Source: Bacillota bacterium | Lineage (GTDB): Bacteria; Bacillota; Clostridia; Lachnospirales; Lachnospiraceae | DNA length: 33,515 bases | NCBI GenBank assembly: GCA_023411555.1 | Contig: JAEYOQ010000028.1 | Location: 1 to 33,515 of the forward strand | Direction: 5' to 3' | Shown: positions 24,729 to 33,396 of the stretch, piece by piece | How positions within the stretch are numbered: position 1 is the stretch's first letter | How the letters are laid out: each line of letters begins with the position of its first letter | Position numbers and translations under genes: made by a program | The notes under the pieces: model-generated | What the model saw: only the letters and a program-made list of their open reading frames with translations | Told to the model about the DNA's origin: nothing | Database searches by the model: none

Positions 24729-27700
24729 TTAGACTGTTTGTAAATAGCGATAGATTCTAACCGGGCCCATTAGGCCGGAAATTAAATCTTCGCTTTCGCG
24801 GTAGATATTATCCTCATTCCAGTACCGATTCCAGGCCACTGCCATACCCTCATCTACGAGCATATATTGGCGCTCCACTGCTGCAGAATTAGCTACAATG
24901 ATAGCAACCTCATTCTCACCTGCTTTTACATACTCCGTGATATCAAGCTGATAAGGCTCCCATACCCTGACTCCGGCTAAAGATCCATTGATCCAAACCT
25001 CTGCGTTTTGACAGACACCCCCTAGGGATATCACATATCTATATTGTTCTATTTCTTCCAGGCTACCTACCTTTTGATTTTTAAAATCGCTCGTTATATA
25101 AAAGCAATTCTTATACAATACTCTTCCAGAGAACCATGGCAAACCTATCTTGCTCCATTCTCCGTATCCTCCGGCAAAGGGCTTCACAAGGATATCCACC
25201 GGTGTTTTTAATCCCTGTGATCCGTCTGATACCTTAACATGGATTTGTAAGGTTCTAATGTTATTATGAGGGATTAGATTATAATAGCTTAAGGATGTAG
25301 CTTCTTTGCCGTCCATCTCCTCTTCCCAGGATATCTCAACACCATCAAGGGTATAGGTTGCGTCCCCCTCTACCTCCGGTTTCATAATCCGTACTGTTCC
25401 GCAAGGTAAAGTAATCGAATAATATACTGTAAACCCATATTCCGGCATCTTACCAAATAAGGGAAGGTCTCCCCAAGGATGTAAGGGAAGCTTACCACGT
25501 TCCCATGCATACAGCCACTCATCTTCCTTTGCCGGAGGAATATATTTTGATGCATCATGATCAAGCGCCTCTTGATCATAATCCATGTCGGGCAGCATCC
25601 AGTTAACCATTTCCTTTGCAGTAACAATCCAGGAGGAATCGGATATCAGTTGGAACTGGCCTCCCTCACAAAGGATTGATCCTTCCACCAATAATGAAAT
25701 CATACGATCCTTCGGAAGAGTTTCCGCTTCGGCAATATTGAAACCCATAAATGGATTCTCATTATGTACATGAATTGCGATCAGGTTGTCTCCCCTTTTA
25801 AGGAAATCTCCAATCTCCACTATAATTGGCTCACAGTTACTGACCGTCTTAATAACCTCAGTACCATTAACATACAAGCTAAATTCGTTTACTGCTGCAA
25901 TACAAAGGGAGGCTCTCTCCGGCTCGGTTAATAGAGCGACCTTTTTTCGAAAATATAAATCCTTTTGCATCATACCGTCGCCCCAATGATGGCGACGAGT
26001 TATCCATGAAGCATTCCAAAGACTTAGATGTCTAGAACAAGCCCCACTTTCCCAAGGTGTATTGCATATTCTTATTGGGAAGCTATCCCTATGAAGATCC
26101 GAGGAAAATAATGCAATCGGAATAGATAGTCTGCTTTCTTTGGCATCGATATTCCATTTATGATCATATATCGTCTCTAGGGGAAGTATATTCCATCTTC
26201 CGGTAACCGTCTGATATCCCTGATATTTCGATTTTCTGTCTTCTTTTATCCTTGGTAGCTTTGTTTCTATATCGTCAGGCTTCAAGTTAGTTTCTTTTGT
26301 AGGTTCAAACATGATGTATACCGCCTCATCTTCTTTCAGTGACAGGCTTATTATCGTATACTCACCATCCTCCACAGAGTCAATGAATTCGCTAGCTCCA
26401 CTTTCCGGATACCATTTACTGACCCTTCCGGTACACCGAAAAGCGATCTCTAGCTTTTTGGGTCTGTCATCACTATTGGTGACAAAGTAAAGGTGGGTAT
26501 TGTCGACGATCCGGTGATTGGTATAGATTTCATCACTATCTCCCCCTATAATTTTAATATCAGGTCTCTGCATTTCCAAATACTTGTGATATATATCATC
26601 GGGATCTATATATGAACTATTTTCCTTCCACTGATAATAAAGAATATGCCCACCCTTGCTTTCAAAAGAATGTAACTTATCTTTCAGAGCCTCACTCATC
26701 ATTGCATCTTCATTGATAAAGATGTTCCTTATCCTTCTTCCCCCACTGAGCAGGAATCCTCCCTCTATATCTGATGCAAGTATGGTGTCTTCATCAATAA
26801 AATCAATATCAGCCTGATTATTCACCATGTTATAAAGAACTCTGTGAAAGGAAGCTTCCAGCGCTCGATTAGCGTCATGCAGCTTTCCGCCCACCATATT
26901 AGACTGCAGGTCTGCAATGGGATAGAACAAGACATTTTCCACAACTGGTTCTCCAATCGAATTCACAAGGCTAATTCTACGTATTTCATCCGAAAATATC
27001 TTGAAATATTTCCAATATGGATTCTGATAAAAAAAGCTTGCAGGCCAATCAGCCTGTGACCCTTGATGATCACACTCATAATAAAAACCATGCAGACAGA
27101 AAAGGTTTATTCCCATTGCTGCCAGTGTATGTATTCCCCTTCTGTATTCCTGAAGACTGCAGCCCCAACCGGCACCACCCAAGGCTTCGGATAATGCTCT
27201 TTTTTGTCCATATGCCCTGGCTACCGATACGGAGTATTTCGGTTCTTGTATAGAGATCTTCCTCGGCATGCTATAGCGATAATCATGACAATCCGCTCCA
27301 GGGATTTGTAGATGACGCATGGTTCGAAAGTAATCCCCCTGCCGCCTGGGATGATTGGCCAGCTCCTCTTCTGTATGGCCTGTTAACATTAAGTTATTTG
27401 TCTTACACCAATTAGCGATCTGTTTAAAAAATGCCTCTTCATACATGCTGGCAACAACTCTATAATAATCCAGACGTAAGGATTTCCCTGCAGTATTGTC
27501 CTCAAGTAGCAGGGGCAGCTTTTCCATGATATTATATCCCCACTGTCGGTTAAAAACATCGGGAAGCTCCTCTGTCCATGCATATTCTGAGGATGCCATA
27601 TAAATCTCATCAAAGAATATACCGGGTATTACGCCCCCAAATTCCGTGTTAAAATGCTCTTTATATCTCTCATGTGTTGCATTGATAAATTCCTTGATGG

Positions 27701-28307
27701 TCTTTTTATTTAAGTAGTCTACTGCTTTGGGAAAGGTTTGCATGTAGCATAGAACTATCTCCCTGCGGTTATCTATCGCTTCCATCAGAATTGTCCTGTC
27801 TACTTCTTCCACGGTAGAAAACATCATATATTTTATATCATCATTATTATCAACCTTATAATAGATCCCAAGCAATTTAAGGTTCGTATCCTCCTCTATC
27901 TCCTCATAGAGGGCTTCAGAAGAAGCTATTACTATTCTTTTAAACACCAATCCCTTTGCCATGTTTTCCGATTTCCCATTCAATATACGGGATGGACTTT
28001 GATAACCGTATTCAAAGGTACTACCTGCCGTTCCGCTGGGCCAGGCGTACTCATCATACAGCCAGGCTGACAACCCTAGTTCCTTGCTTTTATCTACACA
28101 TATCTTGACCGCATCCCACCACTCTTGTTCAAGATAGGGGGTTTTAAGATATGCCCTTGCATGCATAAATGCACCATAAATCCCTTTGTCTACCATCTCG
28201 GTTATCTGTTCTTCCAATTTATCTTTCTCCAGGGTCCCATACCAAAACCAAAAGGCTGTCGCACTATACTCCTTAGGCGGATCACTAAATATATTTGAAA
28301 AGTTCAT
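24729..28307 (-). CDS. Large GH106-like glycoside hydrolase, cytosolic
   Basis: A 1192-residue enzyme with no signal peptide. The N-terminal half resembles GH106 alpha-L-rhamnosidase-type proteins: PKEYSATAFWFWYGTL, ITEMVDKGIYGAFMHAR and GLSAWLYDEYAWPSGTAGS, all at a family-typical start. Later parts are beta-sandwich domains: one near 765-880 (ASWITRRHHW, LYFRKKVAL, FSLYVNGTEV) like the N-terminal domain of GH78 enzymes, and a GH2-like sugar-binding domain near 1050-1160 (AEVWINGSLAGVRVWEPYQLDITEYV). It should cleave short rhamnose- or other deoxy-sugar-containing oligosaccharides after import. The substrate is not provable here. An AAAGGAC site precedes the ATG. It is divergent from an AraC regulator, its likely activator. 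Confidence 0.85.
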   Translation of the reverse strand: MNFSNIFSDPPKEYSATAFWFWYGTLEKDKLEEQITEMVDKGIYGAFMHARAYLKTPYLEQEWWDAVKICVDKSKELGLSAWLYDEYAWPSGTAGSTFEYGYQSPSRILNGKSENMAKGLVFKRIVIASSEALYEEIEEDTNLKLLGIYYKVDNNDDIKYMMFSTVEEVDRTILMEAIDNRREIVLCYMQTFPKAVDYLNKKTIKEFINATHERYKEHFNTEFGGVIPGIFFDEIYMASSEYAWTEELPDVFNRQWGYNIMEKLPLLLEDNTAGKSLRLDYYRVVASMYEEAFFKQIANWCKTNNLMLTGHTEEELANHPRRQGDYFRTMRHLQIPGADCHDYRYSMPRKISIQEPKYSVSVARAYGQKRALSEALGGAGWGCSLQEYRRGIHTLAAMGINLFCLHGFYYECDHQGSQADWPASFFYQNPYWKYFKIFSDEIRRISLVNSIGEPVVENVLFYPIADLQSNMVGGKLHDANRALEASFHRVLYNMVNNQADIDFIDEDTILASDIEGGFLLSGGRRIRNIFINEDAMMSEALKDKLHSFESKGGHILYYQWKENSSYIDPDDIYHKYLEMQRPDIKIIGGDSDEIYTNHRIVDNTHLYFVTNSDDRPKKLEIAFRCTGRVSKWYPESGASEFIDSVEDGEYTIISLSLKEDEAVYIMFEPTKETNLKPDDIETKLPRIKEDRKSKYQGYQTVTGRWNILPLETIYDHKWNIDAKESRLSIPIALFSSDLHRDSFPIRICNTPWESGACSRHLSLWNASWITRRHHWGDGMMQKDLYFRKKVALLTEPERASLCIAAVNEFSLYVNGTEVIKTVSNCEPIIVEIGDFLKRGDNLIAIHVHNENPFMGFNIAEAETLPKDRMISLLVEGSILCEGGQFQLISDSSWIVTAKEMVNWMLPDMDYDQEALDHDASKYIPPAKEDEWLYAWERGKLPLHPWGDLPLFGKMPEYGFTVYYSITLPCGTVRIMKPEVEGDATYTLDGVEISWEEEMDGKEATSLSYYNLIPHNNIRTLQIHVKVSDGSQGLKTPVDILVKPFAGGYGEWSKIGLPWFSGRVLYKNCFYITSDFKNQKVGSLEEIEQYRYVISLGGVCQNAEVWINGSLAGVRVWEPYQLDITEYVKAGENEVAIIVANSAAVERQYMLVDEGMAVAWNRYWNEDNIYRESEDLISGLMGPVRIYRYLQTV

Positions 28308-28383
28308 CCTAAATGTCCTTTCTTATGATGTTATCCAGGCAGGTACTTGCTAAAATCCCTTGCCGGACTATAATTTCAGATAA

Positions 28384-28412
28384 ATAGTAAGGCATCAGTT
28401 ACCAGATAACAA
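28384..28412 (-). promoter_or_regulatory. Promoter of the GH106-like gene
   Basis: The minus strand reads TTGTTA (28407-28412), a 17-bp spacer, then TACTAT (28384-28389). Transcription would start near 28377, giving a leader of about 70 nt. Its -35 box is only 30 bp from the -35 of the opposite AraC promoter, so one regulator bound between them could affect both. Confidence 0.65.
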
Positions 28413-28442
28413 TATTCAAAGTTGTTCCGTATATTACTAAAG

Positions 28443-28471
28443 TTGCTTTTTTCTTACGGGATATATATAAT
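28443..28471 (+). promoter_or_regulatory. Promoter of the AraC-type regulator gene
   Basis: TTGCTT (28443-28448), exactly 17 bp, then a perfect TATAAT (28466-28471). Transcription would begin near 28478, leaving about 80 nt before the GTG start at 28559. Confidence 0.75.
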
Positions 28472-28558
28472 GAAATATAGTATGGAAAATAATTGAAACA
28501 TTGCACCAAACGAACCTTCTACTGTTATAAACATTCATTCAGGAAAGGGTATAATAAC

Positions 28559-29467
28559 GTGTTAAACTCTGACAATTATATGTATTCAACAAATAATTTT
28601 ATCATCTTCACACCGGTACCCTCCGAAAATAACTTCCCATACTACATGGTTACCTCCGGTTATGTAGTAGCCAAAGAAGGCTTTTTTACTGAGCGTACGG
28701 AGCGCAATGATTACTATTTGATTTTTACTCTCTCCGGAAGCGGAAAGATGATATGGCATAATGAAACGGTAGACTTACTGCCCTATAGTGTGTGTTTAAT
28801 TCATTGCATGGACTATCACCACTATTGGACCACCTCAAAGGATAAGCCCTGGATTCATTATTATCTTCATTTTAATGGAACAGGAATCTCGGCATATCAA
28901 CCCTTCTTGCTCGATAAGCTTCATGTCTTTTATCCGGCCAATACCGAAACCTTTCTCGATGGATTTCAATTCATACAAAAGAATGTACTTAGAAATGACC
29001 CCCTCTCTTATTCGAAGGCTAACCTTATCATATCCTCCTTTTTGAATGAGCTGATATCCTCAAGATATGACTTTAGCAATCATAAGCTTTCCACGCTACA
29101 TACCGTATTAACTCCTGCATATGATCTGATTAAGCATCGCTATCATGAAGACATTAGTATCGACGAATTATGTGATTGCTGCCATCTGTCCAAGTACTAT
29201 TTTATTCATCTGTTTAAGCAGGTATCAGGGATATCTCCCTATCAATATATTATGAACTACCGCATTCACTCTGCCAAAAGCCTACTAATCAACAGCAACG
29301 ATTCTATTGATCAGATCGCACATGCTGTCGGTTTTAAAAGCTATAATAATTTTTTAAATCAATTCAAAAAATTTACTGGAACCACTCCTAACCTGTTCCG
29401 GCAATCAACGAGATATCTGAGCCTGTCCAGCGAATCTCATGATGATACACTTGATTTTTATTCATAA
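28559..29467 (+). CDS. AraC-family transcriptional regulator
   Basis: A 302-residue regulator with an N-terminal cupin-type ligand-binding domain (about 1-160: YLIFTLSGSGKMIWHN, LLPYSVCLIH, WIHYYLHFNGTG) and a C-terminal double helix-turn-helix (about 205-285: DISIDELCDCCHLSKYYFIH and QIAHAVGFKSYNNFLNQFKK, ending in the GTTPNLFR AraC signature). It probably senses a sugar and activates the divergent GH106-like gene. The start chosen is GTG at 28559, with AGGAAAGG 9 nt upstream; a TTG at 28493 and an ATG at 28580 also lie in frame without such a site. Confidence 0.9.
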   Translation: MLNSDNYMYSTNNFIIFTPVPSENNFPYYMVTSGYVVAKEGFFTERTERNDYYLIFTLSGSGKMIWHNETVDLLPYSVCLIHCMDYHHYWTTSKDKPWIHYYLHFNGTGISAYQPFLLDKLHVFYPANTETFLDGFQFIQKNVLRNDPLSYSKANLIISSFLNELISSRYDFSNHKLSTLHTVLTPAYDLIKHRYHEDISIDELCDCCHLSKYYFIHLFKQVSGISPYQYIMNYRIHSAKSLLINSNDSIDQIAHAVGFKSYNNFLNQFKKFTGTTPNLFRQSTRYLSLSSESHDDTLDFYS

Positions 29468-29502
29468 GCCATACAAGAAGAAAAATACTTTCTAGGCAAA
29501 AA

Positions 29503-29561
29503 AGACCTATGACAGGTTAGTGAAGTGCATTATTCTTGATTCACTGCCCTATCATGGGTCT
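29503..29561. terminator. Bidirectional terminator between AraC and HAD genes
   Basis: Arms 29503-29524 and 29540-29561 (outer AGACCTATGACAGG with CCTATCATGGGTCT) form a stem of about 20 bp with G-U pairs and a 15-nt loop. The minus strand continues into six U residues, so it mainly terminates the leftward HAD gene; it also lies 35 bp past the AraC stop. Confidence 0.8.
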
Positions 29562-29637
29562 AATTGTTAAGTTAATGTCTGCCCTCTAATACTTGTACCG
29601 ATAACCATTGAGTCAATAACCTGTAGATGGTCTCTTG

Positions 29638-30306
29638 TCAAACAAAATTCACTATATCAAGCGGTTTTTCCATCTGAATGAAGTCATGCTTTCTCTTTGC
29701 CGGTTGTGTTGTCCCATCCCGTAGATACCAGACTGCTTGAACCGCTTTCATTCCAAGTTTTCTAGCGGTCTCTAGCTCATCACTTCCACCATCCCCAACA
29801 TACACACATTCTTCTGCCTTAACAGAAAAACCATCCATACATCTTTGGAAAATCTCTATATCCGGCTTCTGAATCCCCAGTTCATAGGAAAGATAGATGG
29901 CATCAAAATATGGGAATAGCACACTTCTTCGGATTGCATCCGCTTCTTCTGAAAAACAGTTACTGATTAATCCGATTAGCAATCCTCTTTTTCTCAAACT
30001 TGAAAGCATAGGAATAATTTCGTTATGTAAATGTCTAAAGCACTCTTCCTTTGCTGCTATACGCTTATCTACTATTTTCTTTAAAAGTGCTTCAGAATAA
30101 CGATGGTTTTCTCGGAGAAACCTTTCCAACACCTCTTCTAGTGTTACCTTCCCTACAGTACGGTCATATTCCGTCGGCTGCCAAAGCAACTGAAATTGAT
30201 CTTCTGGAATTCCTGCATCCTCCGCCATCTCTGCTCCAAAATATAGTGGGCTTCGAAAGAGTGTAACCAATGTTTCAAACATGTCAAATATTACTGCTCG
30301 TATCAT
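29638..30306 (-). CDS. HAD-superfamily hydrolase, subfamily IA
   Basis: A 222-residue HAD phosphatase/dehalogenase-like enzyme. Motif I is VIFDMFETL (nucleophile Asp8, with Phe at the +2 position, as in DLFGTL-type members), motif II is LIGLISNCF, the Lys is in GIQKPDIEIF, and motif III is YVGDGGSDELETARKLGM. A helical cap occupies about 15-90. Having Phe, not Asp, at +2 is common in this subgroup and leaves the substrate uncertain. An AAAGGAC site precedes the ATG. Monocistronic, with its own terminator at 29503-29561. Confidence 0.93.
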   Translation of the reverse strand: MIRAVIFDMFETLVTLFRSPLYFGAEMAEDAGIPEDQFQLLWQPTEYDRTVGKVTLEEVLERFLRENHRYSEALLKKIVDKRIAAKEECFRHLHNEIIPMLSSLRKRGLLIGLISNCFSEEADAIRRSVLFPYFDAIYLSYELGIQKPDIEIFQRCMDGFSVKAEECVYVGDGGSDELETARKLGMKAVQAVWYLRDGTTQPAKRKHDFIQMEKPLDIVNFV

Positions 30307-30436
30307 TGCTTGTCCTTTCTACCATAATCAATTCTTCTACTTCATACATTCCTTTACCGTAGTTTAACCTATATTATATATCAATATATTAACTCATTTC
30401 ATATCAAACCATCAATAATAATTGATTTCCAAGCCA

Positions 30437-30685
30437 TCATATGGTATGGTCTGGATCTATGTGGCTGTATAGAATATACTCTACCTTCTTTATATCTGCA
30501 TTATTCAATGCATGGGAAATATCCTCTGGAGTATCAATCAAGATACTAGCATCCTCAAAGTACAAACTACAACCGCACCTAGCGTATGGAAATCCTTTTT
30601 TCCTTGCCTCAGTACAGACATTACACTGGCATAACGGCTTAGGTAGGCTGACACAGCCTCCAGATCCAATGATTTTCAATTTCAT
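30437..30685 (-). pseudogene. Truncated PhnP-like metallo-beta-lactamase fragment
   Basis: The 82 residues begin MKLKIIGSGGCVSLPKPLCQ, have CQCNVCTEARKKG and RCGCSLYFEDASILIDTPED, and stop right after YSHIDPDHTI. This is the N-terminal third of PhnP-like metallo-beta-lactamase phosphodiesterases (about 250 residues). The frame ends in TGA exactly where GxR and the later metal-binding His residues should follow, and no continuation appears in the next 130 bp. The metal motif reads HIDPDH, where HxHxDH is usual. The start (ATG at 30685) has a good AGAGGAG. So the 5' end is intact and the 3' end has been lost. Probably inactive. Confidence 0.75.
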
Positions 30686-30886
30686 TTTTATTCTCCTCTC
30701 GCTTTGATCTATGTTCACTCATTTATATATTTTCTCATCTTGATTAATCACGATCACTAAGCTACTAACGCATGTGTTTCCTTCATTAGATAAAACTTGT
30801 CTTTCATAAATTTTAGCACTTTATCAGCCTTTGGTAAACCATATAAAGGGATTTAATGGATGGCTGCACAGATTAATCTTTTTCAC

Positions 30887-30926
30887 AAGAAGAGCGCCTA
30901 CATTATTGCAGACGCTCCCGCTTCTT
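30887..30926 (-). terminator. Probable terminator of valS
   Basis: AAGAAGAGCG (30887-30896) pairs with CGCTCCCGCTTCTT (30913-30926), leaving CC unpaired, around a 16-nt loop. The U-tract on the minus strand is poor. It lies 55 bp past the valS stop. The remainder of the gap 30719-30980 shows no gene. Confidence 0.5.
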
Positions 30927-30980
30927 AATTCATAACTTACTATTAAAAATATTGTTACTTATATATTGCCCTTTTGGCTA

Positions 30981-33353
30981 TCAGCTTCGAAAGATAACTT
31001 TATTTGCGCTTGTACAAGCCTTGATGTCCTGTTCGGTACTCATATAGAACTCCCGGAACTTCTTCGGACAGGTTATAATAAGCTCCGGCAATTCATCCTT
31101 CATGGACATTTGCTGTTCTGTTTTCTTTCTACGAACCTCTCCGATCACATCCTTTATATGATCTCCAAATTCAATATAGATACCTTGTGTATCATGGGTA
31201 CTCCATATCAACTGATGGATTGAAGGAGCGATCTCATGCATTCGATAAAAGTCCTGATAGATATATTCCGTGATGTAAGGAGTATAGATCGCATAAAGCT
31301 TTAATATCCCCAGTAAGCTATGATATAAAGCATATTGGCCCGAGAATCTCTGCTCGATCCCATGTTTATCAGGCTGATAAAGTCTTTCTTTTACGATTTC
31401 AATATAGTAATCACAAAAGTCCTTCCAGAACAAGGTATCGATCTCATGCCTTGCCTGACCGATCTCAAAATCATTCAGAAGTTCAGTCGCCACAATTGTA
31501 GTTTCGTTTACCCGCTGCAGCATCCACTGATCAATGGGTAATAGTCTGGCTTCGTCATAGTGATCCGGTTTCTCATAATCACCCAATTGCATAATCGCGA
31601 ATTTAGCTGCATTGTAAAGCTTAGTGATAAATCTTTTTGATATCTTCAGCTCATCCTCGCTAAAGAACGTATCCGTTCCAAGCTTGCTATTCGCTGCCCA
31701 ATACCTTATCGCATCTGCCGAATGATTATCAATTATTGCCATGGGCGAATTTGCGTCATTGTTCTTTGATTTACTGATTTTCTCTCCCGGCTTTGCCAAC
31801 ACAAAACCGCTAATCATGATATTCTCCCACGGTATCTGCCCTGTATGGTACAAGCTCCTTACGATAGTGTAAAAGGCCCAGGTACGAATAATTTCATGTG
31901 CTTGATTTCGCATTCCCATTGGAAGTATTTCATTCGAAATATCACCTTCTTCACCATACTTGGCATTGATTAAAGGGGTAACGGAAGAGGTTGCCCAGGT
32001 ATCAAAGACAGCTATCTCCGGTATAAACTCATCACAGCCACAGTCACAAGCCTTTCGCGGTTTATCTTCTAAGGGATTCACCGGAAGCTGTTCCTCCTCT
32101 GCAAGAATCGGTTTCTTGCAGGCTTTGCAATACCACACAGGAAATGGAACGCCAAAGTATCTTTGTCTTGATATACACCAGTCCCATTTTAGATTTTCTA
32201 CCCATAGCTTATATCGATTTTTCATATGCTCCGGATGCCACTTTATCTCATCTGCTGCCTGTAGAAATCTCTCTTTCTCTGATAACACGTCGATATACCA
32301 CTGCTTTGACGGGATAATCTCAATATCGGTACCACAACGCTCATGAACAGCCACAGAATGGGTGATTCCTTCCTGCTTCACCAGTAAATCCTTCTCTAGT
32401 AGTATTTCAATGATTCTCTCTCGTGCCTTCTTAACCTTCATACCACCGATATATGGGATATGATTCTTCATGATTCCATTTGGCATAATTGTCTCTCTAT
32501 AAGGCAGATTATGCTTCCTATACCATTCCATATCCGTCGTATCACCGAAGGTTGCACACATAACAGCACCGGTTCCCTTTTCCATTGAAACTGTATCGTC
32601 AGTCAGAATTGGTATCTCATAATCATATAAGGGTACCATAGCCTTCTTTCCAACATAATCCTTATATCTTAAATCATCCGGATGAACGAAGATACATACG
32701 CATCCATACAATAGCTCCGGTCTTGTGGTTGCTATTAATAAATCACCAAGGGAAGTCTTAAAGTTCAAGTAATTAAACGTCGTCTCACATTCTTTGGTCT
32801 CTAATTCTGCTTGAGCAATCGAGGTTTGACATTCCGTACACCATAAAACCGGGGATTCTTTTACATAGGCCTTATTCATCCTTACAAGCTCTAAAAATGC
32901 CTTCTGTGATATTTTCTGTGATAAAGAGGATACGGTCTGATACTGAAGTGACCAATCAACACTAAAGCCAAGCCTTTTCCATAAGCCCTTAAAATCATCC
33001 TCATATTTCTGAATGGTTTTTATGCAAACATTTCGAAATTCACTCCTAGGTAGATCCGCTGCCCGGATATGTTCGTCTTTTTCTACCAGTCGTTCCGTCG
33101 GAAGACCATTGTCATCAAAACCAAAGGGATAATATACATCAAAGCCCTGCATACGCTTAAATCTGGCAATCATCTCTGCCTGGGTATAGGAGAAAACATG
33201 CCCTATATGAAGATTACCGCTTACGGTCGGCGGTGGAGTATCAATGGAAAACACTTTTTGTTCTCTACCATTTTGATACTTGTAAATAACATTTTCCTCC
33301 CACATCTTCTCTACTTCTTTTTCCACTTTTTGAAAATCATACTTCTTATCCAT
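30981..33353 (-). CDS. valS: Valine-tRNA ligase, compact archaeal-like type
   Basis: A 790-residue class I aminoacyl-tRNA synthetase that charges tRNA-Val. It has PPPTVSGNLHIGHVFSYTQ (HIGH at 49-52), the editing-domain string ATTRPELLYGCVC (about 208-220), GTGAVMCATFGD (260-271), WCISRQRYFGVPFPVW (392-407), a Cys cluster (C409, C412, C436, C438, C440), and KISKS (525-529). The PPPTVSG.LHIGH form and the shorter length (standard bacterial ValS is about 880 with a coiled-coil C-terminus) point to the archaeal-like group. The ATG at 33353 has GGAGG 9 nt upstream; a 36-residue longer frame translates the structured DNA upstream and is rejected. It may be a second valS. No T-box precedes it. Confidence 0.92.
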   Translation of the reverse strand: MDKKYDFQKVEKEVEKMWEENVIYKYQNGREQKVFSIDTPPPTVSGNLHIGHVFSYTQAEMIARFKRMQGFDVYYPFGFDDNGLPTERLVEKDEHIRAADLPRSEFRNVCIKTIQKYEDDFKGLWKRLGFSVDWSLQYQTVSSLSQKISQKAFLELVRMNKAYVKESPVLWCTECQTSIAQAELETKECETTFNYLNFKTSLGDLLIATTRPELLYGCVCIFVHPDDLRYKDYVGKKAMVPLYDYEIPILTDDTVSMEKGTGAVMCATFGDTTDMEWYRKHNLPYRETIMPNGIMKNHIPYIGGMKVKKARERIIEILLEKDLLVKQEGITHSVAVHERCGTDIEIIPSKQWYIDVLSEKERFLQAADEIKWHPEHMKNRYKLWVENLKWDWCISRQRYFGVPFPVWYCKACKKPILAEEEQLPVNPLEDKPRKACDCGCDEFIPEIAVFDTWATSSVTPLINAKYGEEGDISNEILPMGMRNQAHEIIRTWAFYTIVRSLYHTGQIPWENIMISGFVLAKPGEKISKSKNNDANSPMAIIDNHSADAIRYWAANSKLGTDTFFSEDELKISKRFITKLYNAAKFAIMQLGDYEKPDHYDEARLLPIDQWMLQRVNETTIVATELLNDFEIGQARHEIDTLFWKDFCDYYIEIVKERLYQPDKHGIEQRFSGQYALYHSLLGILKLYAIYTPYITEYIYQDFYRMHEIAPSIHQLIWSTHDTQGIYIEFGDHIKDVIGEVRRKKTEQQMSMKDELPELIITCPKKFREFYMSTEQDIKACTSANKVIFRS

Positions 33354-33396
33354 AATGATACCTCCAGTAAATAATATAACAAAACAGACAATCAGC

